Shown: positions 47,961-56,020, counted from the stretch's first letter. The stretch is DNA of 64,000 nt from Pseudomonas sp. NFR16 (GCF_900108875.1 NZ_FNYJ01000008.1:1-64000); one strand, 5' to 3'. Made by a program: numbers and translations. Notes: generated by a model not told the origin, from the sequence alone.

Positions 47961-48882
47961 TGCTCCTGTCCTCATTACCGGCGGCGCCGGTTTCATCGGC
48001 TCACACCTGACCGACGCATTGCTCGCCAAAGGTTACGCCGTGCGCATCCTCGACGATCTGTCGACGGGCAAGCGCAGCAACCTGCCGCTGGACAATCCCC
48101 GGCTCGAGCTGATCGAAGGCGATGTCGCCGATGCGGCACTGGTCGCACGTGCCGCGCTGGGCTGCCGGGCCGTTGCGCATCTGGCGGCGGTCGCGTCGGT
48201 GCAGGCGTCCGTGGACGATCCGGTGAAAACCCACCAGAGCAACTTCATCGGCACGCTAAACGTGTGCGAAGCCATGCGTCAGGCCGGAATCAAGCGTGTG
48301 GTATTTGCGTCCAGCGCGGCGGTCTATGGCAATAACGGTGAAGGCCAGCCCATTGTCGAAGACACGCCCAAGGCACCGTTGACGCCCTACGCTTCGGACA
48401 AACTGGCAAGCGAGTATTACCTGGATTTTTACCGTCGACAGCACGGTCTGGAGCCGGTCGTGTTTCGCTTCTTCAATATCTTCGGCCCGCGCCAGGATCC
48501 GTCGTCGCCGTATTCAGGCGTGATCAGCATCTTTGCCGAGCGTGCAGAGAAAGGCCTGCCGATCTCGGTGTTCGGCGATGGCGAGCAAACCCGCGATTTC
48601 TTTTACGTCGAGGATCTGGTCGATCTCGTGGTGCAGGGTTTCGAGAAGCCGGTCGTGGAGGAGGGCGCGGTTAACGTCGGTCTGAACGCCACCACCTCGC
48701 TGAATGAGTTGCTCGCGGCGTTCGAACACGTGGTCGGCAGTCTGCCTGCGGTCACCTATCTGCCGCCGCGATCGGGTGACATCAAGCATTCCCGGGCCAA
48801 CAATCAGCGGCTGCTCGAGCGCTTCACAGTGCCGGCACCGACCCCGCTGAAAGTGGGCCTGGCACGGTTGTTGGGGCGCTGA
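47953..48882 (+). CDS. NAD-dependent epimerase/dehydratase, UDP-glucose 4-epimerase-like
   Basis: A 309-aa extended SDR enzyme. The Rossmann motif is GGAGFIGSH (9-17), the active-site pair is in YASDK, and the FRFFNIFGPRQDP stretch is typical of UDP-sugar 4-epimerases. It probably interconverts UDP-sugars for surface polysaccharide; the substrate is not identifiable from sequence. I chose ATG 47953, which overlaps the upstream stop; earlier in-frame codons lie inside that gene. A strong bidirectional terminator follows. Confidence 0.88.
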   Translation: MSDAPVLITGGAGFIGSHLTDALLAKGYAVRILDDLSTGKRSNLPLDNPRLELIEGDVADAALVARAALGCRAVAHLAAVASVQASVDDPVKTHQSNFIGTLNVCEAMRQAGIKRVVFASSAAVYGNNGEGQPIVEDTPKAPLTPYASDKLASEYYLDFYRRQHGLEPVVFRFFNIFGPRQDPSSPYSGVISIFAERAEKGLPISVFGDGEQTRDFFYVEDLVDLVVQGFEKPVVEEGAVNVGLNATTSLNELLAAFEHVVGSLPAVTYLPPRSGDIKHSRANNQRLLERFTVPAPTPLKVGLARLLGR

Positions 48883-48894
48883 GCCGCTCAACGC

Positions 48895-48925
48895 AAAAAG
48901 GCACCTTCAAGGTGCCTTTTTTTGT
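48895..48925. terminator. Bidirectional terminator between the epimerase gene and oprG
   Basis: An 11-bp stem AAAAAGGCACC / GGTGCCTTTTT with a TTCAA loop and further T residues. It serves the two converging genes. Confidence 0.92.
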
Positions 48926-48939
48926 GCCCTGCGTAACCG

Positions 48940-49626
48940 TCAGAACTTGTAGCCAAAGCCAAGCATGTAAACCCACGGATCGACGTCCACGTTGACCTTC
49001 GTGCGTCCGACGCCCAACGCTGACGGGCCGTCCAGCGTGGCTTGGGTGTCGATGTCCACGTACCACACGGCGGCGTTGACCATCACCTTGTCAGTGAGCA
49101 TGTAGTCCATGCCCACTTGTCCGGCCCAGCCCCACGAGTTCTTGATGTGCAGGTTATTCATGCCTTGTGCTTTGCGGTCACTGGCCAGATTTTCGTCGTA
49201 GAACCAGGTGTAGTTCACACCCAGGCCTGCGTACGGCTGGAACTTTGAGTGAGCTTCCATCGGGTAGTACTGCAACGACAGCGTCGGCGGCAGCTGTTTC
49301 ACGTCCGCCAGCTTGCCGTCCAGCCCTGCGCCCAGGCCCTTGACCGCAACGGTGTGCTGGAAGGGCGTTGAGGCCAGCAGCTCGAGGCCGACGTGATCGG
49401 TCAGCATGTAGGCGAAGGTCAGGCCCAGTTGGGTGTCGCTGTCCAGTGTCGCCTTGGTGCCCGGCGCCTTGACGCCATCGAATTTCAGGTTGCCGCTGTC
49501 CTCGTTAGGCGCGGTGGTGGCCGCGCCCGCACGAACGATGATGTCACCGGCCTGATGGGCATGGGCGGCGAGTGGGGCACCAAGTGCGAGCGCGAAAAGC
49601 GACGCGCCGAGCAAGGACTTGTTCAT
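48940..49626 (-). CDS. oprG: OmpW-family outer membrane protein OprG
   Basis: An eight-stranded outer-membrane beta-barrel of 228 aa with a signal peptide (MNKSLLGASLFALALGAPLAAHA, cleavage after about residue 23). It shows the OmpW pattern DIIVRAGAATTAPN, LGLTFAYMLTDHVGLELLA and a terminal Phe (GFGYKF). Family members let small hydrophobic molecules or small amino acids cross. The synteny epimerase-oprG matches PA4068-PA4067. A possible Anr box lies upstream, consistent with the anaerobic induction known for P. aeruginosa OprG. Confidence 0.93.
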   Translation of the reverse strand: MNKSLLGASLFALALGAPLAAHAHQAGDIIVRAGAATTAPNEDSGNLKFDGVKAPGTKATLDSDTQLGLTFAYMLTDHVGLELLASTPFQHTVAVKGLGAGLDGKLADVKQLPPTLSLQYYPMEAHSKFQPYAGLGVNYTWFYDENLASDRKAQGMNNLHIKNSWGWAGQVGMDYMLTDKVMVNAAVWYVDIDTQATLDGPSALGVGRTKVNVDVDPWVYMLGFGYKF

Positions 49627-49690
49627 GAGGGCTCCGTAAAGGCATTAAAAAAGGAATGCCTTATGTTACGAAGCGTCTACTGCACGGGTT

Positions 49691-49704
49691 TTGACACAGC
49701 TCAA
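49691..49704 (-). promoter_or_regulatory. Candidate Anr/FNR box upstream of oprG
   Basis: TTGACACAGCTCAA resembles TTGATNNNNATCAA with one mismatch in each half. It is centred about 71 bases before the oprG start codon. oprG is Anr-controlled in P. aeruginosa; the site here is a sequence match only. Confidence 0.4.
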
Positions 49705-49788
49705 TGGACGAGCAGTTAAACGAAAAGAATCTGTGGGCGTGAGCCAACTGTCTTCGACGCCCCCTTCGATCTGCGGCGTAAAACCCGA

Positions 49789-49860
49789 CGCCTTCCCGGC
49801 TAAAGCCGGTCCTACGGAAGGCCTGCCGCATCTGTAGGACCGGCTTCAGCCAGGAAGAGG
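49789..49860. repeat. REPIN: two inverted REP elements
   Basis: An inverted copy (49789-49815, containing CCCGGCTAAAGCCGGTCCTA) and a direct copy (49833-49860, containing TGTAGGACCGGCTTCAGCCA) lie head to head with 17 bases between. That is the REPIN unit mobilised by RAYT transposases. It is the same REP class as at 46749. Confidence 0.85.
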
Positions 49861-49918
49861 CCGGTGCAGGCTGTGGAGATGCATTGGTTGGAAGCCAGCC
49901 TTCGTCCGAGTGCGGCCC

Positions 49919-49938
49919 AGAGCAAGCGCGCTCCTACA
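49919..49938 (-). repeat. Degenerate REP element
   Basis: AGAGCAAGCGCGCTCCTACA is the reverse of the Pseudomonas REP head TGTAGGAGCGCGCTTGCTC. It stands alone, about 60 bases from the REPIN. Confidence 0.65.
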
Positions 49939-49964
49939 AGGGATTTGTGTTGCTCGTTGGGTGT

Positions 49965-50486
49965 TTATTCATCCGGCAGTTCGTACACCAGGATTTTGTC
50001 CGCTTCCATCTGGTACCCGGCATCGGCCAGTTCGCTGGTGGAGGATTTGACCTGCATCGGCCCTTCGATCCAGTACGGCTGATAAAGCTCGTCGACCTTC
50101 ACCCCCAGCTCGCTGGTGACGTGGACGATCTGATTCGGCGGCGGGGGCGGAACGTGGATACAGGCACCGAAATACGGCACCAGCAGAAACTCCGTGACGC
50201 GGCCTTCCTCGCTGACCTCAAGCGGCACGATGTAGCCCGGCAAACGCACCATCTGGCCGTCCAGAGACTTGACCACCGGCGCATCGGGTGCCAATTGGTG
50301 AGCGGCAGGCGCCGACTCCACCGACAAGGTATCCGCCATGCTGGACAGGTTATGAATGGGGGCGGTGATCAGCTTCACCGGTGGCGCGTCGGGCGGAATC
50401 ATTTCCTGCCAGGTCAGCACCCGCAGGTCTTGCGCCCAGATCGGCGTCGCGACCAGTAACCAAATCAGCATCCACAGCGCGCGCAT
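49965..50486 (-). CDS. DUF3299 secreted protein of the zinc operon
   Basis: A 173-aa periplasmic protein with a signal peptide (MRALWMLIWLLVATPIWAQ). The DUF3299 core includes VKSLDGQMVRLPGYIVPLE, EFLLVPYFGACIHVPPPPPNQIV and a C-terminal DKILVYEL. The Cys-Ile-His and five-proline run is a conserved family landmark and may bind metal, though that is untested. I chose ATG 50486; 19 further in-frame codons upstream overlap the permease gene. It is the last gene of the four-gene operon (PA4066 position). Confidence 0.85.
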   Translation of the reverse strand: MRALWMLIWLLVATPIWAQDLRVLTWQEMIPPDAPPVKLITAPIHNLSSMADTLSVESAPAAHQLAPDAPVVKSLDGQMVRLPGYIVPLEVSEEGRVTEFLLVPYFGACIHVPPPPPNQIVHVTSELGVKVDELYQPYWIEGPMQVKSSTSELADAGYQMEADKILVYELPDE

Positions 50487-50496
50487 CACGACGTCC

Positions 50497-51762
50497 TCAT
50501 AAACGAATCGACAGGCCATCGGCCAACGACTGGCGATAGGCACGCCATGCCGGCACGGTCCCCATCAGCAGCGCCGCGCCGAGGATACTGCCCAGCAGCG
50601 TCCACTCATAACTGCTCGGCAGCGACAACGGCAGATACAAACCGTAGTTGGCCTGCACATATCCCTGAGCCGCAGCGATGCCGATGTACAGCAGCGCAAG
50701 ACCGCTGACTGAGCCGGCGAGCGCCAGCGCGAACGCCTCCAGCACCAACAGGCTGGCGATATGCCAGGGCCGCGCACCCACCGAGCGCAGAATCGCCATT
50801 TCGCGGCGACGCTCGTTGAGGCTGGTGAGAATCGCGGTGAGCATGCCGATCAGTCCAGTCAGTACCACGAACAGCGAGATTACGAACAAGGCTTTCTCGG
50901 CCGTGCCCATCAGGCTCCACAGCTCCTGCAGGGCAACGCCGGGAAGAATGGCCAGCATCGGCTCGCCCCGGAATTCGTTGATCTCGCGTTGCAGTGCGAA
51001 CGTGGAAATCTTGCTGTTCAGACCCAGCATGAACGCTGTGATCGCGGTGGGCGTCAGGTCCATGTTGCGTGCCTGATCGGCGCTGATCCGGCCAGCGCCC
51101 TGAGCCGGCACGCCGTTGTGCCAATCGATGTGAATGGCCTCCATGCCGCCCAGGCTGATGTGCAGCGTGCGGTCCACGGGTGTACCGGTGCGCTTGAGGA
51201 TGCCGACCACGGTAAACGGCTTGTCATCGTGCTTGACCAGGCTCACGGTCGCCACGCCGTGAGCCAGCACCAGTTTGTCGCCGAGCTTGTAATGCAGCGC
51301 CTCGGCCACCTCGGCACCCAGTACCACTTCGAAAGGATCCGTGTCGAACGGCCGTCCATCGGCCATCTCCAGATGTTGCTGACGACCGTACTGGTAATGC
51401 TCGAAATACGATGCATTGGTGCCCATCACTCGGTAGCCGCGATGGCTGTCGCCGAGGGAAATGGGGATCGCCCACTTGACCTGTCGGCTGGCGGCGAAGT
51501 GCTCGAAACTGTCCCAGCGAATGTTGTTGGTCGCGTTACCGATGCGGAACACCGAGTAGAGCAGCAGATTGACCGAGCCCGAACGCGCGCCGACGATCAG
51601 ATCCGTGCCGCTGATGGTGCTGGCGAAGCTGGCGCGTGCTTCGGTGCGCACACGCTCGACAGCCAGCAACAGACAGACCGACAACGCGATGGCGAAGGCG
51701 GTGAGAAAGGCAGTGAAACGGCGATTGGCGAGGCTGGCCAGCGCCAGGCGAAGAAGATACAT
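50497..51762 (-). CDS. FtsX/LolE-type ABC permease of the zinc operon
   Basis: A 421-aa permease of the MacB/FtsX/LolCE class. One N-terminal membrane helix (about 16-36), a large periplasmic domain (about 40-280) and three C-terminal helices (about 295-410) are visible. It carries the NERRREMAILRSVGARPWHI coupling motif. Such transporters move substrates mechanically between periplasm and outer surface rather than importing ions. I chose ATG 51762 (MYLLRLALASLANRRF), one base from the ATPase gene stop. PA4065 counterpart. Confidence 0.9.
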   Translation of the reverse strand: MYLLRLALASLANRRFTAFLTAFAIALSVCLLLAVERVRTEARASFASTISGTDLIVGARSGSVNLLLYSVFRIGNATNNIRWDSFEHFAASRQVKWAIPISLGDSHRGYRVMGTNASYFEHYQYGRQQHLEMADGRPFDTDPFEVVLGAEVAEALHYKLGDKLVLAHGVATVSLVKHDDKPFTVVGILKRTGTPVDRTLHISLGGMEAIHIDWHNGVPAQGAGRISADQARNMDLTPTAITAFMLGLNSKISTFALQREINEFRGEPMLAILPGVALQELWSLMGTAEKALFVISLFVVLTGLIGMLTAILTSLNERRREMAILRSVGARPWHIASLLVLEAFALALAGSVSGLALLYIGIAAAQGYVQANYGLYLPLSLPSSYEWTLLGSILGAALLMGTVPAWRAYRQSLADGLSIRL

Positions 51763-51763
51763 C

Positions 51764-52474
51764 TCAGACCTCGGGAGCGACGGCAGCGCGATTGAGTTCG
51801 GCCAGCGACAGATTGCGATCGAAAAGCGCCGCCAGACTCTGGTCATGGCTGACGAACAACAGGCTGGCACCGGCCTCCCGGCATTCCGCGAACAGCAGTT
51901 GAATGAACGCCTCGCGGGCGTCGGCATCGAGCGCGGAGGTGGGCTCGTCGGCGATGACCAGTTCCGGTTGGCCGATCAGCGCGCGCGCCGCGGCCACCCG
52001 TTGCTGTTGGCCGATGGACAGCGCGTCGGCGCGCCGCCCCAGCAGTTGCGGGTCCTTCAGACCCAGGTGGGCGAGCAGCGTCGCTGCGGCCTGCGCAACG
52101 CTGCCGTGGCGTTGGGTCGCCCGGGCGGCGCGCACGGCCGAGAAGTGGCAGGGCAGCTCGACGTTTTCTCGCACCGACAGAAAAGGCAGCAGGTTGAACT
52201 GCTGAAAAATGTAGCCGGTGTGATCCACCCGAAAACGGTCACGAGCACCCGCTGACAGTTGCGTCAGGTCTTGCCCCAACAGGCGGATAGTGCCGCGACC
52301 GGGCTTTTGCACGCCGCCGAGCAGACCCAGCAGCGTGGTTTTTCCGCTGCCGCTGGGGCCTTTGAGGAACAGGGTTTCGCCGCGCTCAAGGCGAAATTCC
52401 GGGATGTCCAGCAACAGCGGATGCCCCGGCCAATTGAAGCCCAGGTCCGAGAGTTCGATGAGTGCTTGTGTCAT
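51764..52474 (-). CDS. MacB/LolD-type ABC ATPase of the zinc operon
   Basis: A 236-aa ATPase. It has Walker A GPSGSGKT (about 39-46), Q-loop FQQFNLLPF, signature LSIGQQQR and Walker B LVIADEPTSALD followed by the SHD switch. It is the energy partner of the adjacent FtsX-like permease. I chose ATG 52474 (MTQALIELSDLGFNWPG); the ribosome site is weak, and further in-frame starts lie upstream to 52528. PA4064 counterpart. No periplasmic adaptor (MFP) gene is present. Confidence 0.92.
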   Translation of the reverse strand: MTQALIELSDLGFNWPGHPLLLDIPEFRLERGETLFLKGPSGSGKTTLLGLLGGVQKPGRGTIRLLGQDLTQLSAGARDRFRVDHTGYIFQQFNLLPFLSVRENVELPCHFSAVRAARATQRHGSVAQAAATLLAHLGLKDPQLLGRRADALSIGQQQRVAAARALIGQPELVIADEPTSALDADAREAFIQLLFAECREAGASLLFVSHDQSLAALFDRNLSLAELNRAAVAPEV

Positions 52475-52537
52475 GGCCTGAGTCACATCATGAGGTGAAT
52501 GACCGGGAAGTCCCGGTCGCGTGTGCATCGAGGCTGG

Positions 52538-53107
52538 TCAGAACTTGACCACAGGATTGCTTGGGCGCACTTCGGCACCCATCTGACGCTTCGGCGTCAC
52601 CAGTTGGACCTGAACGGTCTGGGTCGCCGGGAAGCTCTTGAACAGCTGGGTCAGATCAAGTTTGTTCAGCACGTTTGGCACGCTGCAAGTGAGCTGATAG
52701 TGACCGTGGATTTCGGCGTGATCGTGGTCGTCACCATCGCCGTGGTCATGCTCGTCGTCTTTGTCGCCAAACAGCGGGCTGTTGAGCTGCTGCTTGACCA
52801 CGGTGCATCCCGCCGCTTCAGGAATGCTGAACAGGCCGTGCGGCTTGAGCAGGGTTTCACGCGCCAGTGCGAGCTTCATTTTGTCTGCATCGGTGGTGGC
52901 CACGTGCTCGAAGCCGACGATGTTCATCGCTGGCGTATCCAGTTCAAGCTCCAGGGTGCGGCCGTCCAGCGCCAGATCCAGTCGCGCCACGCCATGGACG
53001 TGAGCGCCGAGGCTGCCGTGTTCATGGTCGTGGTCATGTTCGTCGGCCGCGTGGGTCATGGCCAGAGGAAGCAGCGCGAGGGGCAAAGCGAGAAGCAGAC
53101 GACGCAT
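52538..53107 (-). CDS. ZrgA-like His-rich periplasmic zinc-binding protein (DUF2796)
   Basis: A 189-aa secreted protein with a signal peptide (MRRLLLALPLALLPLAMTHA). Two His/Asp clusters (DEHDHDHEHGSLGAHVHG after about residue 21, and DDEHDHGDGDDHDHAEIHGH near 115-135) are a clear zinc-binding feature. The family (formerly DUF2796) includes ZrgA, which aids zinc uptake in Vibrio. It is the first gene of the operon and lies behind a Zur-like palindrome. PA4063 counterpart. The link with an ABC unit that is not an importer type is unusual. Confidence 0.9.
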   Translation of the reverse strand: MRRLLLALPLALLPLAMTHAADEHDHDHEHGSLGAHVHGVARLDLALDGRTLELELDTPAMNIVGFEHVATTDADKMKLALARETLLKPHGLFSIPEAAGCTVVKQQLNSPLFGDKDDEHDHGDGDDHDHAEIHGHYQLTCSVPNVLNKLDLTQLFKSFPATQTVQVQLVTPKRQMGAEVRPSNPVVKF

Positions 53108-53137
53108 GTGAGAGGGCTCCGCAAGAAGGTCTGAAAT

Positions 53138-53159
53138 TTGTTATGTGATCTTATAACAA
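53138..53159 (-). promoter_or_regulatory. Candidate Zur box
   Basis: A perfect 7-bp inverted repeat, TTGTTAT / ATAACAA, has an 8-base spacer. It contains GTGAT-CTT-ATAAC (53145-53157), one mismatch from the Zur pattern GTTAT-N3-ATAAC. It lies 30-50 bases before the His-rich protein gene, so zinc-Zur repression of the operon is likely. Confidence 0.65.
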
Positions 53160-53341
53160 TAATGCGCGCCCGTTCTTAAATTTTTCGCCGGGAACCCATG
53201 AGCGTGGCCTGTCCCCGGATTGCATCGGGTCAGCCAGCCTGGCGCTGCCCGACATATCTGATATGTCCGTGTCAGGGGATTGCGTGCGGCGCGGATAATC
53301 CTGTGGGACCATGCCGGCCAGTCAACCAGAGGACACACATC

Positions 53342-53695
53342 ATGCTGCGAATCCGTGGAACCGTTGGCGACCTGCCTGTGGACCTGACCGTGGAAATGGA
53401 CGAAAGCGACTGGGCTCGACTGGGCGCTCAACTCGGCGTGCCAGTGCAGGAGAGCCAACCGGTCAGCGAGTCGGCAGCCAGACCGGTCGCCAGCCGTAAC
53501 GATGCAGTCTGGGACATTGCGCAGGACCTGCTGCGCAAAGCCGGGCAAATGAGCGGGCCGGATCTGCTGGGGCAACTGGAGGGGCTGGCGGGCAGCACGG
53601 CGGCGGGCAAGCGCTTGATGGTGCGCATGCGCCACAGCGCCAACGTCAAAGTCGAGAGCCATGGCGATGCGCCGGTGTATCACTGGATCGAGTGA
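53342..53695 (+). CDS. Conserved hypothetical protein (117 aa)
   Basis: A 117-aa soluble acidic protein I cannot assign. Visible parts are a beta-rich N-terminus (LRIRGTVGDLPVDLTVEMDESDW), a variable middle and a helical region (VWDIAQDLLRKAGQMSGPDLLGQLEGLAG, about 60-88) followed by a basic strand (KRLMVRMRHSANVKVES). No signal peptide or membrane segment. I chose ATG 53342 (GAGG upstream); the open frame before it has no support. It is divergent from the zinc operon and converges on cnoX. Confidence 0.75.
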   Translation: MLRIRGTVGDLPVDLTVEMDESDWARLGAQLGVPVQESQPVSESAARPVASRNDAVWDIAQDLLRKAGQMSGPDLLGQLEGLAGSTAAGKRLMVRMRHSANVKVESHGDAPVYHWIE

Positions 53696-53760
53696 TGCTC
53701 AGATGATTGCCTGACACAGAGCGGTCAGGCGGATCGTCAACCCCGTGGACCTGAGTGAGG

Positions 53761-54633
53761 TCAGTAAAGCGCAGCAAACAACTTGCGACGGTAGGTCGTG
53801 ACCAGTGGGTGATCATTGCCGAGCAGGTCAAACACTTGCAGCAACGTCTTGTGCGGCTGGCCTTCGTTGAAGTTGCGGTTGCGGATGAACAGCTTGAGCA
53901 AGCCTTCCAGTGCTGCGTCGTACTGCTGACGCGACAACTGATGGATCGCCAACTGATGCGCAGCCTCATCGTCCTGTGGATTCTGCGCCAGACGCGTCTT
54001 CAGGTCTGCGACATCCGGCAGCGCTGCGGCCTCACCCAGAAAGGTCAATTGCGCCTTTGCACCGGCCAACGCGGCTTTGTGTTCGTCGCCCTTCACGGCA
54101 TCCAGCACGGCACGCGCCTCGGTCAGCTCGCCACGTTCAGCCAGGCAGCGGGCATACAGAATCAGCGCGGCAGCGTTGGTGTTGTCCTCGGCCAGGATGG
54201 TCTGCAGAACAGCTTCAGCCTCTGCGAAATGGCTCGCGGCAAACATCTCCTGCGCGGTCTGCAGTGGGTCGGCTGCAGCGGGCGGCGGCATCTGCACGTG
54301 CGGCTCGAGCAACGCGCGAATCTGGGATTCAGGCTGCGCGCCGGCAAACCCGTCCACCGGCTGGCCGTCCTTGAACAGCACGACCGTCGGCAGGCTGCGA
54401 ATCCCGAAGCGGGCGACGATGTCTTGCTCGGCGTCGCAATCGACTTTGGCCAGCAGCAGTTCGCCCTGGTAGCTCTCGGCAATCTGCTTGAGCAGCGGCA
54501 TCAGCACTTTGCACGGCGCACACCACTCAGCCCAGAAATCCACGAGCACCGGTTTATGGAAGGAGTTTTCGATGACCAACTGATCGAACGTGGCGGTGGT
54601 CGCATCGAAGATGTACGGCGTTTCCTGGCTCAT
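53761..54633 (-). CDS. cnoX: Thioredoxin/TPR chaperedoxin CnoX (YbbN)
   Basis: A 290-aa cytoplasmic protein. An N-terminal thioredoxin domain (about 1-110) has the active site WCAPC (Cys38, Cys41), and C-terminal TPR-like helices span about 125-290. E. coli CnoX protects oxidised clients and hands them to GroEL, and lacks a full CxxC. This protein keeps both cysteines, so it may also be redox-active. I chose ATG 54633 (MSQETPYIFDATTATF); an upstream frame extension of 11 codons is unsupported. PA4061 counterpart. Confidence 0.9.
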   Translation of the reverse strand: MSQETPYIFDATTATFDQLVIENSFHKPVLVDFWAEWCAPCKVLMPLLKQIAESYQGELLLAKVDCDAEQDIVARFGIRSLPTVVLFKDGQPVDGFAGAQPESQIRALLEPHVQMPPPAAADPLQTAQEMFAASHFAEAEAVLQTILAEDNTNAAALILYARCLAERGELTEARAVLDAVKGDEHKAALAGAKAQLTFLGEAAALPDVADLKTRLAQNPQDDEAAHQLAIHQLSRQQYDAALEGLLKLFIRNRNFNEGQPHKTLLQVFDLLGNDHPLVTTYRRKLFAALY

Positions 54634-54755
54634 CACAAATCTCGAAATAGGCGCTAATGACGGCAACTATAAAGGGCTGCGGGGATTGTCGGAAGCGGGG
54701 TCACTGGCGCGACAGAAATCTCGCCCCGGCAGAGCGTTCATCATTGAGTCGCCGG

Positions 54756-55409
54756 TCAGCGCGCCGCGTGATACAGACTCACTCTGCGAAACTCCCAAGG
54801 CTCAGCCAGATCGGGCAGTGTCAGCGCCTCGAGAATGCCCAGCCGTCGGTACAGCGGATGCTGAAAATCCCGCACCCGCGAATCCGCGACCAGCGCTTGG
54901 CTGCCGCGGGTCAGGAACTGGTCCAGCAGAGGCAGATTCGCTCGGTCGTACAAAACATCAGCCACCAGAATCAGATCGAAACGATCGGTCTCCGCGAAAA
55001 AATCCGTCGAATACCCCAGCTGCACATCATTGAGTTCGGCGTTGGCCTGGCAAGCGGCGAGGGCGACCGGATCAAGATCGCAGGCCACCACCTCCATCGC
55101 GCCAGCCTTCGCTGCCGCGATGCCGGCCACGCCTGAACCTGCGCCGAAATCCAGCACGCGCTTGCCCTCGACCCATTGAGGGTGTTCGGCGAGGAACCGG
55201 GCCATTGCCAGCCCGCTTGCCCAACAGAAACTCCAGTAAGGCGGCTCTTCGAGAATCCGTCGGGTTTCTTCGGGGCTGAACGCGCGATCCATGTTGTCGG
55301 CGTCGATCAGCCACAGTTTCAGATCGGTGTCGGGCAGCGTTTCGGCCACCAGACGTGCGTCACCCAACAGATCGCTCAGAGCAGCTTGTAGGTGAGACGG
55401 CGCAGTCAT
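54756..55409 (-). CDS. SAM-dependent methyltransferase, ETFB lysine methyltransferase-like
   Basis: A 217-aa class I methyltransferase. Motif I VLDFGAGSGVAG (85-96), motif II ACDLDPVALAAC and the post-motif region FDLILVADVLYDRANLPLLDQF resemble METTL20/ETFB-KMT, which trimethylates lysines of the beta subunit of electron transfer flavoprotein, and more distantly PrmA. The substrate is inferred from family resemblance. The start overlaps the stop of the upstream lipoprotein gene by four bases (ATGA), so the two are translationally coupled. Confidence 0.82.
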   Translation of the reverse strand: MTAPSHLQAALSDLLGDARLVAETLPDTDLKLWLIDADNMDRAFSPEETRRILEEPPYWSFCWASGLAMARFLAEHPQWVEGKRVLDFGAGSGVAGIAAAKAGAMEVVACDLDPVALAACQANAELNDVQLGYSTDFFAETDRFDLILVADVLYDRANLPLLDQFLTRGSQALVADSRVRDFQHPLYRRLGILEALTLPDLAEPWEFRRVSLYHAAR

Positions 55410-55858
55410 GGCGCCGGAGCGAACTGCAACTGGCCCAGCGCCTGCGTCGTCGGCTGAGTGATCAGCACCGAGGGCAGATGCAGGATCAATTGCCCGGACT
55501 GGCTGGCCCGTCCACGCAGCTCGACGCGGGCGCCATGGGGAAACGCTTCGGGATTGAAGCGCAACTGAAACGGCAGGGATTGATTGTTGCCCGTGAGCTT
55601 GGTGCTGCTCAGCAGTTTTTGCGGGCGATTGCGATCATCGATCACCAACAGCGCGAGCTCCACCTCGGCGCCTGCCGGAACACCGAGCAACTGGCCGCTC
55701 AATTCCCGCTGATAAGGCAGCAAGGGCCCCGGACTGTCCGGCAGTTTGATGGCGTTGGTTGCAGGTTTGGCCGGGGCGGCGGGCTTGGGCGGCTCAGCGG
55801 TGCTACAGGCAGCCAGCAGGCCGACCAGGCTGATTACAGCAAGCGTACGTAGCGTCAT
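55406..55858 (-). CDS. YbaY-like outer-membrane lipoprotein
   Basis: A 150-aa lipoprotein. The signal peptide ends in the lipobox LLAAC (Cys at about residue 18), followed by a Pro/Ala-rich linker and a beta-sandwich ([37 protein letters not shown]). This matches the YbaY/YscW family. The role is unknown in most bacteria; YscW relatives pilot secretins. I chose ATG 55858 ([13 protein letters not shown]) over 55873. It overlaps the methyltransferase gene by four bases and diverges from nrdR. Confidence 0.8.
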   Translation of the reverse strand: MTLRTLAVISLVGLLAACSTAEPPKPAAPAKPATNAIKLPDSPGPLLPYQRELSGQLLGVPAGAEVELALLVIDDRNRPQKLLSSTKLTGNNQSLPFQLRFNPEAFPHGARVELRGRASQSGQLILHLPSVLITQPTTQALGQLQFAPAP

Positions 55859-55963
55859 GAACAGCTCCAGCAAAACAAAATACGGGTGGGCATCAGCAGT
55901 ATCGCCGAGGGCGGCGACTTTGGCTGCAGCGAATGGGCGTCTGTATACCTCAAAGGCCCGGAC

Positions 55964-55991
55964 TTGTCTTGCCAGCGGGATGCGCTACCAT
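55964..55991 (+). promoter_or_regulatory. Possible promoter of nrdR-ribD
   Basis: TTGTCT (55964-55969), a 16-bp spacer and TACCAT (55986-55991) lie 30 bases before nrdR. The -10 box is weak, so the call is tentative. Confidence 0.3.
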
Positions 55992-56020
55992 GGCCCTCCC
56001 TTTTTTTGTTGCCTGCCACC

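Larger units (their letters stand above)
49627..49964. other. 338-base intergenic region with REPIN and oprG promoter
   Basis: Lies between oprG and the zinc-operon tail gene. Its oprG-proximal part holds a candidate Anr box; the rest holds an inverted REP pair and a further REP-like copy. I see no coding frame with support. Confidence 0.8.

Noticed and set aside
55911-56020. NrdR box autoregulation upstream of nrdR
   Set aside because: I could not find a paired ACaCwAtATaTwGtGt-like site there.
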